In this document: positions 49,601 through 61,805 of the stretch, one piece after another
How the letters are laid out: each line of letters opens with the position of its first letter
Numbering within the stretch: the stretch's first letter is position 1
Source of the DNA: Xestospongia bergquistia
Taxonomy: Eukaryota > Porifera > Demospongiae > Haplosclerida > Petrosiidae
NCBI GenBank assembly: GCA_963965975.1
Contig: OZ014411.1
Location: 2,961,001 to 3,025,000 of the forward strand
Reading direction: 5' to 3'
Length of the DNA stretch: 64,000 nucleotides
Position numbers and translations under genes: made by a program
The notes under the pieces: generated by a model
What the model saw: only the letters and a program-made list of their open reading frames with translations
What the model was told of the DNA's origin: nothing
Databases searched by the model: none

Positions 49601-52600
49601 GCTCCGACTTTTTACTTAACACCTATTCCACATTACTCAACAATGGTTAGCAAAGTTTTTGAAGCTGCTAAAATCTCTGCTCTTAAAGCAGTACATGCAG
49701 TACACGACAAAAGGCAGAGGTAGTTAATAAATATGGTCTGTTCTTCTATTTGATAAATCATCACCACATCTAAAACATATCAAAACAGCCATTTTACATT
49801 TTCAATCTCTTAACACATGCTCAGATCTATTATGCTCTAGCCACAACTGACCTCAGACCCTTCCTCTCTTAGCAAAACACCTGAATTTATTTTTAGTAGT
49901 AAACCTACCACTAGGATTATATCCTCCTAATTCTCTACAAACAATTCTAGCATCTCTGTTATCCCAACCATGTCGTGATACTAGACACCAAGAACCATCA
50001 AGACAAATTTCCACTGTTCCTTGAAATTTGTGAGCACCACCAACAAGACGAACATTACCTTCTGTACAATCTATGAATAAATTAAGTCAAATTAAAACAA
50101 TGACTACAAGAATACTATTCTTATGTAAAGGCATAGACTAACTCAATTATATAATGAGATCAGTTAATTATTCATTTTAAAAAACATAGCATCATTTTAA
50201 CTGAGGCTTTGGTTACCATAGTTTCATTAAGACGAAATAAGCCCAATACTAAGTAGACATAGCTTTGTGGCAATTCAATATTGGGCTTATATATTATTAA
50301 CAACAATATGATAACCAAGGCTTTGCTTGAAATGACAAAATGTAAGTGTAGTGCAGTGAGATTATTACAAACTGACTACAACCTAAATACTTACTACCAC
50401 ATAATACATATCTGGTATCAGCACAGAAAATATCATACAGATAATTCGTATATAAACTTACTTTCTAGACATAAAAGGCCAACAATGTTGTTATCTGAAC
50501 AAGTAAAATTTGGATAGGTTTTTTTTGGACATTTAAGTAGTGTTTTTTCATGTCCAAAACAATCAAGATCATCAAAGACAATAGGATTTTCACCAATTCC
50601 ATATTTCCCATAACTATCAATAACAGCACCTATTATTATTATGAGAAATATATAATATTATCTGCGAATAGACTTGGAATGCAATTTTTATAATTATTAC
50701 TATTCAAGGCTATATTTTACATTAACAACAGATTTAATTGCAATATTAATGTAAAATTCAGTCTAATACTAGTAGTAATACGATGCCTTTCGTATTGCTG
50801 GCTATATTGGTCAATTGTGTTTACATTGACTGTTTGTAAAATGTTTTAGCTGTATTAATGATAATTTTATTTATTTTGTAGGATAATACACTAATGTTTA
50901 TACATTACCTACAATTGATTCAATAACAACAAAAAATGTAGGTCTCTTGACTGAATGTAGGCATTTTTAACAGCCAATTCCAATTAATCATTAAGAAAAT
51001 GGTCAGTTGCCAGTAATACTTTCAATATCAATTTAAATGCATCCCTTTAATGCATAATGAAAATGCCTTGCTGTCACAAATATAACAAACATGAACATAT
51101 AAATATAGTTTAGATTTAATAATACACACCTTTAACATCAGTATAATTAGCTTGTCTACAAGCAATCTGAGCAGCTGATCTGCTAAAATGTTGAGCACAT
51201 ACTCTACCCCAAATTCCAAACGCACAAATTTCAAGTCGTCCCTCTCTATCAACAGTACCATTAACAAGTCGCACATCTCCTTGATTACATTCTCCAGGTT
51301 CTAAATAGTGAATGAAAAGTTCATAATGAGATTAATATAATTCATACATAGGCTTAAGGGCAGACAGGGCATTGCCCTACCAAAAATTTTCCACTATATG
51401 AACTTTTAAATAGCTTTAATAATTTGTTCAAAGACACTCCTATTTGGCACTGAATACTTCATAGCTCTACCCACTGTTTAATTAAATAGTTTACATAATA
51501 CTTCACAGTAACCACTTACAGTAATTAAAAACCACATGGTGTATTAAAATAACCAGCTGACGGTATTTAAAATGCAACAATGAAACGTTGAACTACACTT
51601 ATGGATTTTTGGGCTGGAAACATTAAGAGTTCTAGAGTTGAATCAGTAGATTCAGTTCATTCGCTTGATGTTGAACTCGACAGTGAGGTTACTGAGAGTG
51701 ATACTAATGATGGTAAGTCATTGTCACAGTCACCACGTATAAGTCACTAGATAAACTATTGCTTGTAGTTAGGTGTGAAGCTAGCACAGTCTGTTCAGAT
51801 TATAATTCTTTAGTTATTAAATTTGCAGTTTTCCACAAGTACACTAAAATACCTTTGTTATAAGTAGTAGTAGTAGTAACTAATCAGTATTAAATATGAA
51901 TATTAATAACCCTACTATTCCACTAATCCTAGATACGCCTATGAATTCATATTTTCATACCACAATAAATCACAGAAAAAATTCATGTTACAAAAAGTAC
52001 CCACAATCTTTCTGGCATAGCAAAAAAAGTGATATCAACTACAATCTACTCTGAAATAAGATTTATGAAATTTGGTACATTAGTCAATTGTACAGACATT
52101 GTGTGCACAAAATATGTAAGATGACTGAAATAAAAAAAAATAAAGCACAGTTGATGAAGTACTGAATTTTTATCTATTACTATACCTAAACAACACCCAA
52201 TTTGTTGAACATTGTATAGCAAATATTGTTCCAATGTATTACCATCAATACTGGCTGACTGAGTCTCTTATTAATACTATGTACATGTACATTACCTAAA
52301 AAATAATAACATACCATAACATTTTAATCCCATTTGATTACGCTGACATTGATAGTTTCCACATTGAGATGTCCCATAGTTATATAAACTGCAATATCTT
52401 ATGTTGGTATAAGTATGTGAACAGGATGGAATATACAAGTACAGATCGGATTTGCCCGTACCATATCGTCCATCAAGTATTATTTTTGAAACTATAGGAA
52501 AAAAATTGTACGTTAATAATTTTATTAATTTGACAATAAAAAAGATATTATAATTAGCAAATTCATCTATAATTTACTGCAAAAGTTAAATGAACCTTGT

Positions 52601-55600
52601 CAGTGTTATAGGTTTTAAGACTTAGTTGATGTTTGGTAAAGAAGCTACAAAACTATAATTGATTAACTAGGGAATAATTCTTCATGACTTGTAACTTCAC
52701 ATATATATTATTTTCAAAGATTAAATAAATAAAACATAAACATGCTCACGTGCATTTGTGTTATAAAACACTAACAATTTCATTAAGTACTAATTTATAT
52801 TATGTTAACTTACATGGAGTAGCTGTAAATCCAAGCTGGTTACAAAGTGTAGAAGCAACTCGTTCATATGAACCAGAATAATAAGAATAATAAGGATAAT
52901 AAGGATAATAATAATAATAATTTGATTGACAAATAGTCCTCCACTTATTATTATAACATATTTCAATTCGACCTTCAGTAGTAGAGTTTGACTTTTCATT
53001 CACCAGTCTCACTTCATATTGAACAGAACATGGAAGACCTGTGCCTATTAAGTGAGAACAATTAGACAATCTATGTTGTTATTGGTTATAGTTGATATTA
53101 ATGATTAAACATAACCTGATTTGCAATAAGGGACCTTACATTACAGTTATATTGGAAGCAACAAGCAACTTGAGTAAAGTTAACTTAATGATAGTCTGTT
53201 TGCATTCACCTTGCTGGTAAAAAATGCTTAATAATTTTCTAATAACTCGACTAAATTTTAAAATTTCAAAGTCAAGTGGTCTCCTGACAATCATCCAGTT
53301 CCTTTGACATCACTTTTTAATTATGAATCTATGATACAACCCACAAGAGCAAGATTTATTGTACTTTCAATAAAATATAAGAGATGTCATTGCCCATGAA
53401 GAATTTGATCTCGTGAATTCTGTTAATCAATAAAATGGCTGCCAATTGAAGAGAGAAATAAGTAAGAAATACATTCTAACTATAAAAGTTTAATGATACA
53501 GATATAGGTAAAAGTACTATACTACTTTAGCTAATAAATTTGTCTTACAAAAAAATCAAGTCTATACACATGTGTTATGTGTTATGTATACTACTTACAC
53601 CCAGTACTAATTTCCAGCAGCAAGGTGAATGTGAACAGACTATAGTGTTATAGTACTTTCCCTATGTTACATGTTATCTTATTAGTTTGTTTAGATAAAC
53701 CAACATATATGGATAGAAGACCTACATGTACATTGTTAGTTAATAGTTGTAGTAAGGGGAAAATGATAATCTATTGAATTTAGTGATTTAGTGAATGACA
53801 CACAAACCTGGTTCTGAACAAACAAGGTTAACTGTATCCTTGTAGGGGTTACAATAATATATAGAGTGACGATAATAATAAGAATATTGATAACAGTTAG
53901 AAAGTGATGTAGATGAATATGAATAACAGCTGTATGGTCCAAACCCTATCTTTGTCCATGGTGCTGCATTAACTGAGTAAGTTGGTCCTACATAACAAAA
54001 ATAGTTATGATCATTACATTGGATAGACATTTAAACAATGACTGCAAGAAGTATTGTATTGTATTGGTTTCTAAGTGTACAAGATAAAAATGTCTACAAC
54101 AATTGTTTAATTTGCTTTATTTCACACTCAAGTTATTCGTTAGTCTTAATTTTTTTTTTTCTCACCATAACTTCACAAATTTATATTGATAATTATAGAT
54201 ACATATTTTGTTATAACTATTTGAACATATCAACCTGTACTCAAGTTATTGCTAAATTGTTAAACTTTATAAATAGTATATAAAAACAATTTTAAATAAA
54301 CATGAAAAGTGAGCATAATCATCTTATGTTATTATCAAATTCACTTACTACTGTCATTATATCCAAGATCACTACAAGCAGCATGTGCACTATAACAATT
54401 CCAGTTATAGTCACATACAGCAGTCCAATGTCCTGTTGAGTCACAGATCTGTAACATACCACTATTTCCACTACTATTAGTAGCAGCATTGTATAGACGA
54501 ATATTTCTGTAGTTACAGCCACCTATCATCATATGCAAAGCAATATTTACTATATAGTCATTTCAATAGGAAGTCATGAAATTTAATAAGCAAATATTGG
54601 GCTTCATTTGTACTGAACTTTATATATAGAGATTTTCCATTCTAGATGGCCATGTGGCAATGATTTACATGAAAACATTTGCACTTTCACTTAAGAGCAA
54701 CTGTTCAATAATTTTTGTTGTCAAAGTCTTTCTAGAAGGTGGCTCATATCGTGGATCAAACGTTTGCAAAGATGACGAAATCCAATGTCATCAACCGTAT
54801 CTAGGTTACATATCCTTTGCTATGAAATAACAGACAGAATCTGTTAATTTATTCCACTTAGGTGAAGCAGTAGGGATTTTTTGTGTAGCACTGATGGATT
54901 GTAGAATAATTGGCTGTGAAGGAGGTCTTTCATTCCAGCATCTGCTGGTAAGGATAAATAAGTATGCCTGTGATGTTCTTTTAACTGAAAGCGAAGATTA
55001 GTGGTGTTTCCAGAATACTTAATTGCTTTAAAGCATAATCTACAGACCACATCTTTTCTCTCTTTCTTCTCTTCAATTATATGACCATCTTTAGATGGAA
55101 AGCCAAAGTGCTTCCACACTATGGTCTTGCTTCCCTCCAAAGGGAGAAGCTCTTGGTTTGTAGTAGTTGTGGTAGATCAAAGACTGATAACAGCTGATAA
55201 AATAAATATGTGTTTTCATTGAGCATGCTCAAATTAAACACGTGGTTTCTATCGTGATAGTTTAGAAACAATTATCGAATCGTGATAGCAACATAAATAT
55301 CACAATATTTTTGATATTATCACCCAGGGCTAATTTTTCAAAGTTTTTGTAAACACACACTGGGATATATAAATATTTAGAGGAATGACTTACCAGTGTT
55401 GACATTACATCGTAGACTAACAGTGTCTCGATTGTTGTTACAATAGTAATGTTGATAATAATATGAATGCAAGTAGTAGCTGGAATTAGTCAAACAAGAA
55501 AATAAGTCATCAGACTGATTATTGCAGTGGTATCTACCCACAAAGCCAAGATGAGACCAATATCCACTATCAAGATAAGCAATAGGATCTGTTAAATTAA

Positions 55601-56096
55601 AAGATCATTGTAAGAGGGTAATAGTGTTAATGAATAATGAACTGATTTATAATTATAATTGTTTCGAATTCAAATATAGAGATTATCAAATTATTTAAAT
55701 GATGACTACTTCTTTTACATTCTTACTAGAATCATTGTATCCAAGTTCTTTACAGGCTACAATAGAATGACTTCTTGACCAATGATAGTCACATACAGCT
55801 AACCATTGACCACCAGAACAGATTTGTAACATACCATCACCTTTAACTGTAGATGAGCCATTGTAGAGACGGACATCGTGTTCAGTACATGCAACTATTG
55901 TAAGTAAGACAAACTGGATTAAAAAGGCATACTAAAAATAAATATATATATATATATAGTTTTATAAGCGTGTACTACATGTGCAATAAGCTATTAGTTT
56001 AAGAGCTTAAATATACAAATAAATACGTATATGTAATTACTTACCGGCGCTACGAAGCACAATTACCATAATATATAGGTAAAGAAGTCGAGCCAT
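46647..56096 (-). CDS. SRCR receptor gene E, complete (756 aa)
   Basis: Predicted type I receptor with five SRCR domains, A-subfamily. Exons: 56096-56045 (signal peptide MARLLYLYIMVIVLRSA), D1 55894-55727 and 55588-55394, D2 54522-54349 and 53987-53808, D3 53044-52814 and 52491-52315, D4 51300-51130 and 50629-50462, D5 50070-49909 and 48577-48407, stalk/TM 47666-47450, tail 46851-46647. The exon sum is 2271 nt, with consistent phases and no internal stop. D3a is 231 nt against 201-210 in the paralogues because of an enlarged Tyr-rich loop. The stalk has three nine-residue units. The tail carries CEYSKL and an acidic cluster ending ETLLKI. The last intron contains a 490-bp hAT-type MITE, intron D1b/D2a a broken BED-finger transposon, and intron D5a/D5b (48578-49908) 1.3 kb with nothing recognised. 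The ligand is unknown. Confidence 0.92.
46912..47401. mobile_element. hAT-type MITE in the last intron of gene E
   Basis: A 490-bp non-autonomous element with inverted ends CAGGGTTTCATT and AATGAAACCCTG and a perfect 8-bp target duplication TATATATC (46904-46911 and 47402-47409). It contains G-rich and C-rich stretches near the right end and no transposase. Genes B, C and D and the 60-kb cassette lack it. Gene G has it at the same site. Confidence 0.92.
47584..47664 (-). repeat. 27-bp stalk minisatellite of gene E, three units
   Basis: Three in-frame 27-bp units encode ISSSVSMST, ISPFLSMPI and ISSSLSTLT. They match the outer units of the 12-unit array in gene G. Confidence 0.88.
51340..52250 (+). 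other. possible transposon remnant in intron D3b/D4a of gene E
   Basis: CAGACAGGGCATTGCCCTAC near 51362 resembles the ends of some hAT elements. A 40-residue open stretch starting at 51601 (MDFWAGNIKSSRVESVDSVH, acidic after that) ends at a good GTAAGT donor near 51713. It could be the first exon of a transposase. No transposase domain or right terminus was found, so this is weak. Confidence 0.25.
52876..52922 (-). repeat. expanded Tyr-rich loop in D3 of gene E
   Basis: An ATA/AGG-type repeat inside exon D3a encodes YYYYYPYYPYYSYYSGSY on the minus strand, with regular Pro and Ser interruptions. It is the longest version of this loop in the window. Confidence 0.88.
54640..55332 (-). mobile_element. 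BED-finger hAT transposon remnant in gene E intron
   Basis: The right end, read on the minus strand, begins TAGCCCTGGGTGATAATATC, a hAT-like terminus. An open stretch at 55140-54844 has a BED-type finger (VVCRLCFKAIKYSGNTTNLR, then LKEHH). Further on, FDPRYEPPSRKTLTTKIIEQ near 54745-54690 is a ZBED-type transposase segment in another frame. The rest of the transposase and the left terminus were not found. It is on the same strand as the host gene and inactive. Confidence 0.8.
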
Positions 56097-56125
56097 CTTT
56101 TCAAAATATTCGACTTCCTGTGCCA
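56097..56125 (-). promoter_or_regulatory. ETS-like site upstream of gene E
   Basis: CACAGGAAGTCG (plus 56111-56122) lies about 15 bp upstream of the ATG on the minus strand, as in gene B. No CACGCCC box was seen beside it. Confidence 0.4.
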
Positions 56126-56960
56126 ATGAAGACAGACCAAACAGGTTTTTTAAACCAGTTTTGGTCAGTCTTTTTTTAATGAGGAGGTTGGGGATAAAAA
56201 AGGCCCTGCCCATGGCAAATTAATTAGCTATTTCTCACTACCGCTCTTGTTAGTGCTAAGACAGTAGTTCCAAGTATTTGAATCACTACTTATCAAGTGT
56301 AAAAGGACGTCATATGAACATTCCTCACATTTGAAATCGAGCCTTGTCCTCAACAAGAAGAAGTATGTAAGACATGAAGTTTGCTGCCAAATGGAGCTGA
56401 ATTTTTCCACTAAGGCTTTTTTTTCCCGACAACTTGAACGAATAAAGTCAGCAATATTGTCAAAAAAGCCACGATCACTAGATAATCACGAGATCTTGGG
56501 TGTAGTGTTGGCCTAAGGTTTCGATGATGGCAATGAAACTGGTAATGATAGTAGTGGTATATTTTAGAGGGATTTTATAAAGCCTACGTTGAATTATTCA
56601 AGTATTTCGACACAAAACGAATGCCAATAATTAATGATATTATAGTTATTGGTACTTGTGGTAAGGAATCACTTAGATCACCAGCAGAATCTCTTTGCCA
56701 GTTGAGGGGTTATGAAATGACACACAGACAAAGAAAGCAATGTGAACCCACATCATGCTCATTAAATGAAAGGGGCATCAATGTCTTCATATACACTAAT
56801 ACCTAACTATTTCATATCATGGAGTGCTTATTTATCTTTAGCTTTTCTTTGTAGCCGGCTTTCCACATTGCTCTACCCTTTAACTAATGTGAGATCCTTA
56901 AAGTCTTTTTAAAAAGCTGAGAGAGGGCTCTCTTGATACTCTTAACCTGAATATATTTAA
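56126..56960. other. spacer between gene E and fragment F
   Basis: Short plus-strand open frames at 56331-56516 and 56621-56806 were examined. They have no recognisable domain, signal peptide or splice context. No gene is called. Confidence 0.35.
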
Positions 56961-56964
56961 ACTT

Positions 56965-57636
56965 TTATGATTATTGTTACAGTAATTATCATTATTCAAG
57001 TAGGAGGTATTGTTAGCAAACAAGAAAATAAACTATCAGACTGACTATTGCAGTAGTATGTACCCACAAAGCCAAGATGAGACCAATATCCACTATCAAG
57101 ATAAGCAATAGGATCTGTTAAATTAAAAGATCATTGTAAGAGGGTAATAGTGTTAATGAATAATGAACTGATTTATAATTATAATTGTGTTAAATTCAAA
57201 TATGGAGAATATCATAAAATATTTCATAGATGACTACTTCTTTTTGCTTTCTTACTAGGACTGCTGTGTCCAAGTCCTTTGCAAGCTAGAATAGAATGAT
57301 TTTTTGACCAACAAATAGTCACATACAGAGCTACTCATTCACCATCAGAACAGATTTGTAACATACCATCACCTTTAACTGTTGATGAGCCATTCTAGAG
57401 ATGAATATCATCTTCATTACAGGCAATTATTGTAACTTACAATTTGCATGAAAGACAAACTGGATTAAAAGCATAACACATTGGCCATCAATGTCAATAG
57501 CCAACGAGATACATATACTGACAGTTTAATTAAACTTTAGATCTATAAGGAACACTATAATATTAAGTAGAGGTAATTTCTTACCACCACTGCAAACAAC
57601 AAATACCATTTAAAATAGGTAAAGAAGTCGAGTCAT
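56965..57636 (-). pseudogene. SRCR receptor 5' fragment F (signal, D1a, D1b)
   Basis: A degenerate duplicate of the first three exons of gene E, including their introns. The signal exon 57636-57585 has a TAA after MTRLLYLF. D1a (57256 to about 57421) has a TAG replacing the Tyr of the VRLYNG motif, and its AG acceptor is changed to AA. D1b (57114 to about 56965) has a one-base insertion after LFSCL and loses its second half. The upstream ETS-like core is also altered (AACAGAAAGTG). It has no downstream exons. The copy is dead. Confidence 0.85.
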
Positions 57637-58618
57637 CTTTTTTCAGATAGCATTCCTCACTTTCTGTTATACTTGTCTATAATATGTGAGGGGGTTTTCT
57701 CAGACGAAACCAGCCCTTTGCTCAAAGAAAGGGTCTGAGAACACACGGTTGTTAACTTAAATAATGATAATATATATTACGTATTAAGTCTTACAATTCC
57801 TTGGGTAACGATTTAGTGAGCATGAATAAATAAGGAATTGTAACACAAACCCAAATACAATGAGAAAGGACGACAAAGCCATTTTTCTCTCCAAATATAT
57901 CTGATAGTATAGGTTTATATTCTTGAATTTTCTATATAGTTATTATAGTTAGTTCCAATGGTTGCATCATATATATTAGATGCATTGGTAGTACTAGTTG
58001 TATTAGTTGCTACTTGGTTCTCCTAGTTGTATTGCTTGCATGTACTGGTTTTTCTATAGTTGTATTGATTATTGGAATAATTATTTTATTTTTCTTTAAG
58101 ATGATTTATTGATGACATAATCCTGCCAATGGTTACATGGAGAAGCAATGCAATGCACAAGGTTAACTAACATTATGATATTATATTTTAGCAGCAGGAG
58201 GCACTTTTAAAGTCAGTAATAGATCAATATATTTTTAATTAGTTTAGTACGTTTAACTTCTAGCTTATGTTATACCAATAATATCTACTTTCAACATTGC
58301 CAAAAATATGAAAAATCACTATTGCACATTAAAACCACATGTAATAATTATTTTTCAGGGTCATATGTTGGTACATATAAGTATATACCAACATCAATAA
58401 TGATGAAAAAATTAACCCAGTGCTCCTTTCCCTCCTACTAGCTACAATGAGATCAACAAAAATAACTACATCAATATACAGGTATTGTATGCACAAAGAA
58501 CAATGAAACTGCAATGACATCATAGTAAATGTAAACAGTATACTGTATTAAAAATACTCTCTACTTACAAATATGTAAAATAAACAATTAGTAATAATGA
58601 TTAATTTAGGATAGTTTA
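57637..58618. other. spacer upstream of fragment F
   Basis: AT-rich. 57840-57890 resembles the 5' flanks of genes B and C, and 58260-58560 resembles the 3' flanks of other copies. No gene was seen. Confidence 0.45.
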
Positions 58619-59118
58619 TTATATTTTAATCAGGTTCTTGTCTTCATCTTTGTCACATAACTGTAGTGACTCTTCTATCTTTCATAATTCATTTAACATA
58701 CTCAGATTGAATAGAGAGGGATCACCATTTTGTAATGTGCTCATTTGTTCTCCATTATTAGAAGATCCTCTCTTCAACCACTGCATTCGAACAATGGTCC
58801 ATAGTATTAGAATAACTCTATAAGGAAGTAAGGATGTTTCTATATTCTTGCTACTGACTATTGAAATATAATCAGTACTTTATTAATATATGTTAGTATA
58901 CATAAAAACTTACGTAATTCCAAAACAGTAAATACAACGACCAATAAAAGTACACAACTACTTAATACTCCATTCTCATTGCCCTTGTTACTTTGTTGAT
59001 TTGAAGTAAATTGTGGTTTGAATGATGATGATTTTGTAGATGTTTTTTGTGTAGATAGAGATTGAGATTATGTGTGTGCATAGATAGAGATGGAAATACA
59101 ATAGATGAAGATTTTTTA
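58619..59118 (-). pseudogene. orphan stalk/TM and tail cassette, decayed
   Basis: A stalk/TM exon (about 59118-58914) encodes SSSFKPQFTSNQ and a weakened membrane segment. The tail exon (58817-58619) begins with the usual VILILWTIVRMQ but loses one base near 58711, so the CEYAKL region is out of frame. No SRCR exon lies directly upstream. It is the 3' remnant of a lost gene copy. Confidence 0.75.
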
Positions 59119-59988
59119 CTGAAATTAAAAATAATGAAAGCGAGGTATTGAATAGTTATAATTAAGGCACATAAAGTAAATAATCATGAAGAATATAATA
59201 AAATAGATCACATACTTAAACTTTCCTATAAATGTTTTATTTTAAACTTCAACTAATGAAAAAGGTTACAGGCTTCAAAATAAGATGATCTTACTAAATG
59301 CTTTCTATTAAAATTAATTTGTTAAAAAAATTGTTATCTTTGTCAAAGTTAATTAATGCAAAGTATAGTAAACGTCAATGATTTTTACTACTACTAATAT
59401 ATATACTCTGGTATTGACAATTTATGTAGCTAATTGTCATATATAGGAATGAAAATTTGGTTTAATGATAGATAAAATAAATGCTGGTGTAGAGTGTTCA
59501 CTTCGACATTTCGGAATTCGACATTCATCATTAGAGTATATGCATGCTGTCACTTATAAATATTGATGTGTATGTAACATAAATAATGACAATATAGTTT
59601 ACCTTTCTTTCAATCCCTGTTGGTTTTTGTTGATGATTATTACTACTAATTTACTCAAGAATTGACAATTTATGTAGAATTGACAAACTGAAAGGAATGA
59701 AGATTTTGTTTAAGAAGGCCTTCCCTAACTTAAGAAAAGTTTCTTAGCAGCACTGCAGCCTCAGTTATCTTTTGCAGCATCAAAAGGAATCTTACAAAAG
59801 ATAATCTAAAGCACATTAGCCATAATGAGATCAAAAAAAAATAACTACAACAATATTCAAGTACAGTGAATAATAAAACTGTAATGACACACTGTAAGTA
59901 TAAACAGTATACTAAATAGAAAACACTCTGCTTAAAAATATGTAAAATAAACAATGAATGATGAAGGTATGATTAATTCATAAAAAGT
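59119..59988. other. spacer between two tail cassettes
   Basis: Sequence resembling introns and 3' flanks of the other copies, with small rearrangements. No exon was recognised. Confidence 0.45.
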
Positions 59989-60358
59989 TTACATCTTCAA
60001 CAGGTTCTCGTCATTGTCTTCATCTTCATCAGATAACTGTGGTGAATCCTCATCCTCGGTATTCAGTTTAGCATACTCACATTGAATAGAGAGAGGATCA
60101 TTTTTTTGTAATGCACTCATTTGTTGTCCATCATGAGTTCCTTTCTTTATTCGGTGTATTCGAACAATGGTACATATTATTAGGACAACTCTATAGGGAA
60201 GTAAGGATTGTATGTTCTTGCTGTTGACTATTGGAATATATATCAGTACTTTACCTATATATTTTAGCGTGCATAACAACTTACGCAAGTCCTAAAACAG
60301 CAAATGAAACAACCAAAAAAAGTATACCACTAATGAATACTCCATTCTTATTGTCCTT
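59989..60358 (-). pseudogene. orphan TM and tail cassette with intact reading frame
   Basis: The tail exon 60190-59989 is fully open (CEYAKLNTEDEDS, acidic, ends DENLLKM) and has its acceptor. The TM exon (60285 to about 60358) encodes NKDNKNGVFISGI and the rest of the hydrophobic segment, with a correct donor. Its stalk part and acceptor are replaced by an AT microsatellite at about 60359-60405. With no acceptor it cannot be joined to an upstream exon through the normal site, so it is called a remnant. The tail exon alone could still serve as an alternative last exon. Confidence 0.7.
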
Positions 60359-60402
<44 letters not shown>

Positions 60403-60405
60403 AAT
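60359..60405. repeat. AT microsatellite at truncated TM exon
   Basis: (TA)n run that replaces the stalk-coding part of the cassette to its left. Confidence 0.9.
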
Positions 60406-61805
60406 TATGCATATAATAGCATACATATATACAATTTACAAAACATACAACAGATGGCTACTTATGAGTTATTTGTGAATATATCTGGCACCAATGTATC
60501 TTAACTTCTTGCACCTTATTCTCGTATCAAATATTATCATTGGATTGTCTTTTATAATTAAATTTCTTTCAGTGTTTTGTTATATGATTTGTTTTAAAGC
60601 ACTGTATGCAATAACTGAAACACTCAAAATGTTTTACTATAAAATTATTGAGTAACTCAGTTATGTCATGATGGAGATAATTTTCCTTCTTTCAGTTGTT
60701 GACTTGTTGTATCTGTATATAAAGCTAATGTTGGTGACACTACAAGATAACATTTTACTTTTAAATCAAATTATGAACTTGATTTTTTAACTTTTTTGGA
60801 CTTGGGTCATAATCATCTAAAAAATTACTTGAAGTACCATCTTCATCTCTATCCCTTTCACCTTCATTCTCCTATAAGTTGGTGTACTTCACTTATGTCT
60901 TGCTATAATTCTTGCCCCAGTAAGGTTATGTCATGATCATAGTTATTCTAGCTAAAATAAAAGTTAACAGTTCAGTCACAACTGCCTTTCTCCATATCAC
61001 AGTAGATATTGCATGTCAAAATTGGCAAGATTGATGCCATTTTGAATGTACCCAAAATCCAGAATATTTAGGAGCTATGCTCCTATCCAGATTTCATAGT
61101 TACTATATGAAATGTTCTAATACAGAAAATTCAAGAAAAGCAACCTATATTATAATGGAACTATGAAGCATGACCTGATATTGCTCTGACTATTTGAGAC
61201 AATATTTTAATATGATTTAATGAGGACATAATCTCATAAATCGTTATGTGCAGAAGTAGTGCTTGACATTAACTAATATTATCAGTGATATCTGTTTCAC
61301 CATTGCCAAAATATATATGAAAAATTGTTACTCCACATTAAAAACACACCTACTAATTAGTTTCCTGGCTCAGCTTTAACAGCAGATGTCGTCACATATA
61401 AATATTGATATAATGTAGATACATGTAATATATATAGTAGCATAAATAATGATTTTAACTTGGTGTTTCCAATGTCTTCTACATTTCTAATACATGGATA
61501 TAGATTGCTGTATGCCTTCTTAAGAAATCCCTCTTAGCAGCACTGAACACTGTTATCTTTTAACACTTTAACATTACATGATTTATAATATGAAAAGGAA
61601 TCTTACAAAAGTTCTGTTACAAATGATAAAGTAAATCACACTAGCCACAATGAGATCAGCAAAAATAACTACAACAATATATAGTGGTAAAAAAACAATA
61701 AAACTGCAACAAAATCACAGTAAGTAAAAACAGCATACAAAACACTCTACCTACAAATATGTATTTAAAAATGAATGATGAATGTATGATTAATTCATAA
61801 ACAGT
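60406..61805. repeat. 3' flank of gene G, rearranged copy of the gene E flank
   Basis: 60535-61110 matches 43258-43510. Near 61115 it joins directly to the equivalent of 45932, so about 2.4 kb present at the gene E flank is absent here. No gene was seen. Confidence 0.6.

Noticed and set aside
51340-52250. Complete hAT element in the gene E intron D3b/D4a
   Set aside because: Only one terminus-like sequence and one small exon-like stretch were seen; no transposase core or target duplication.
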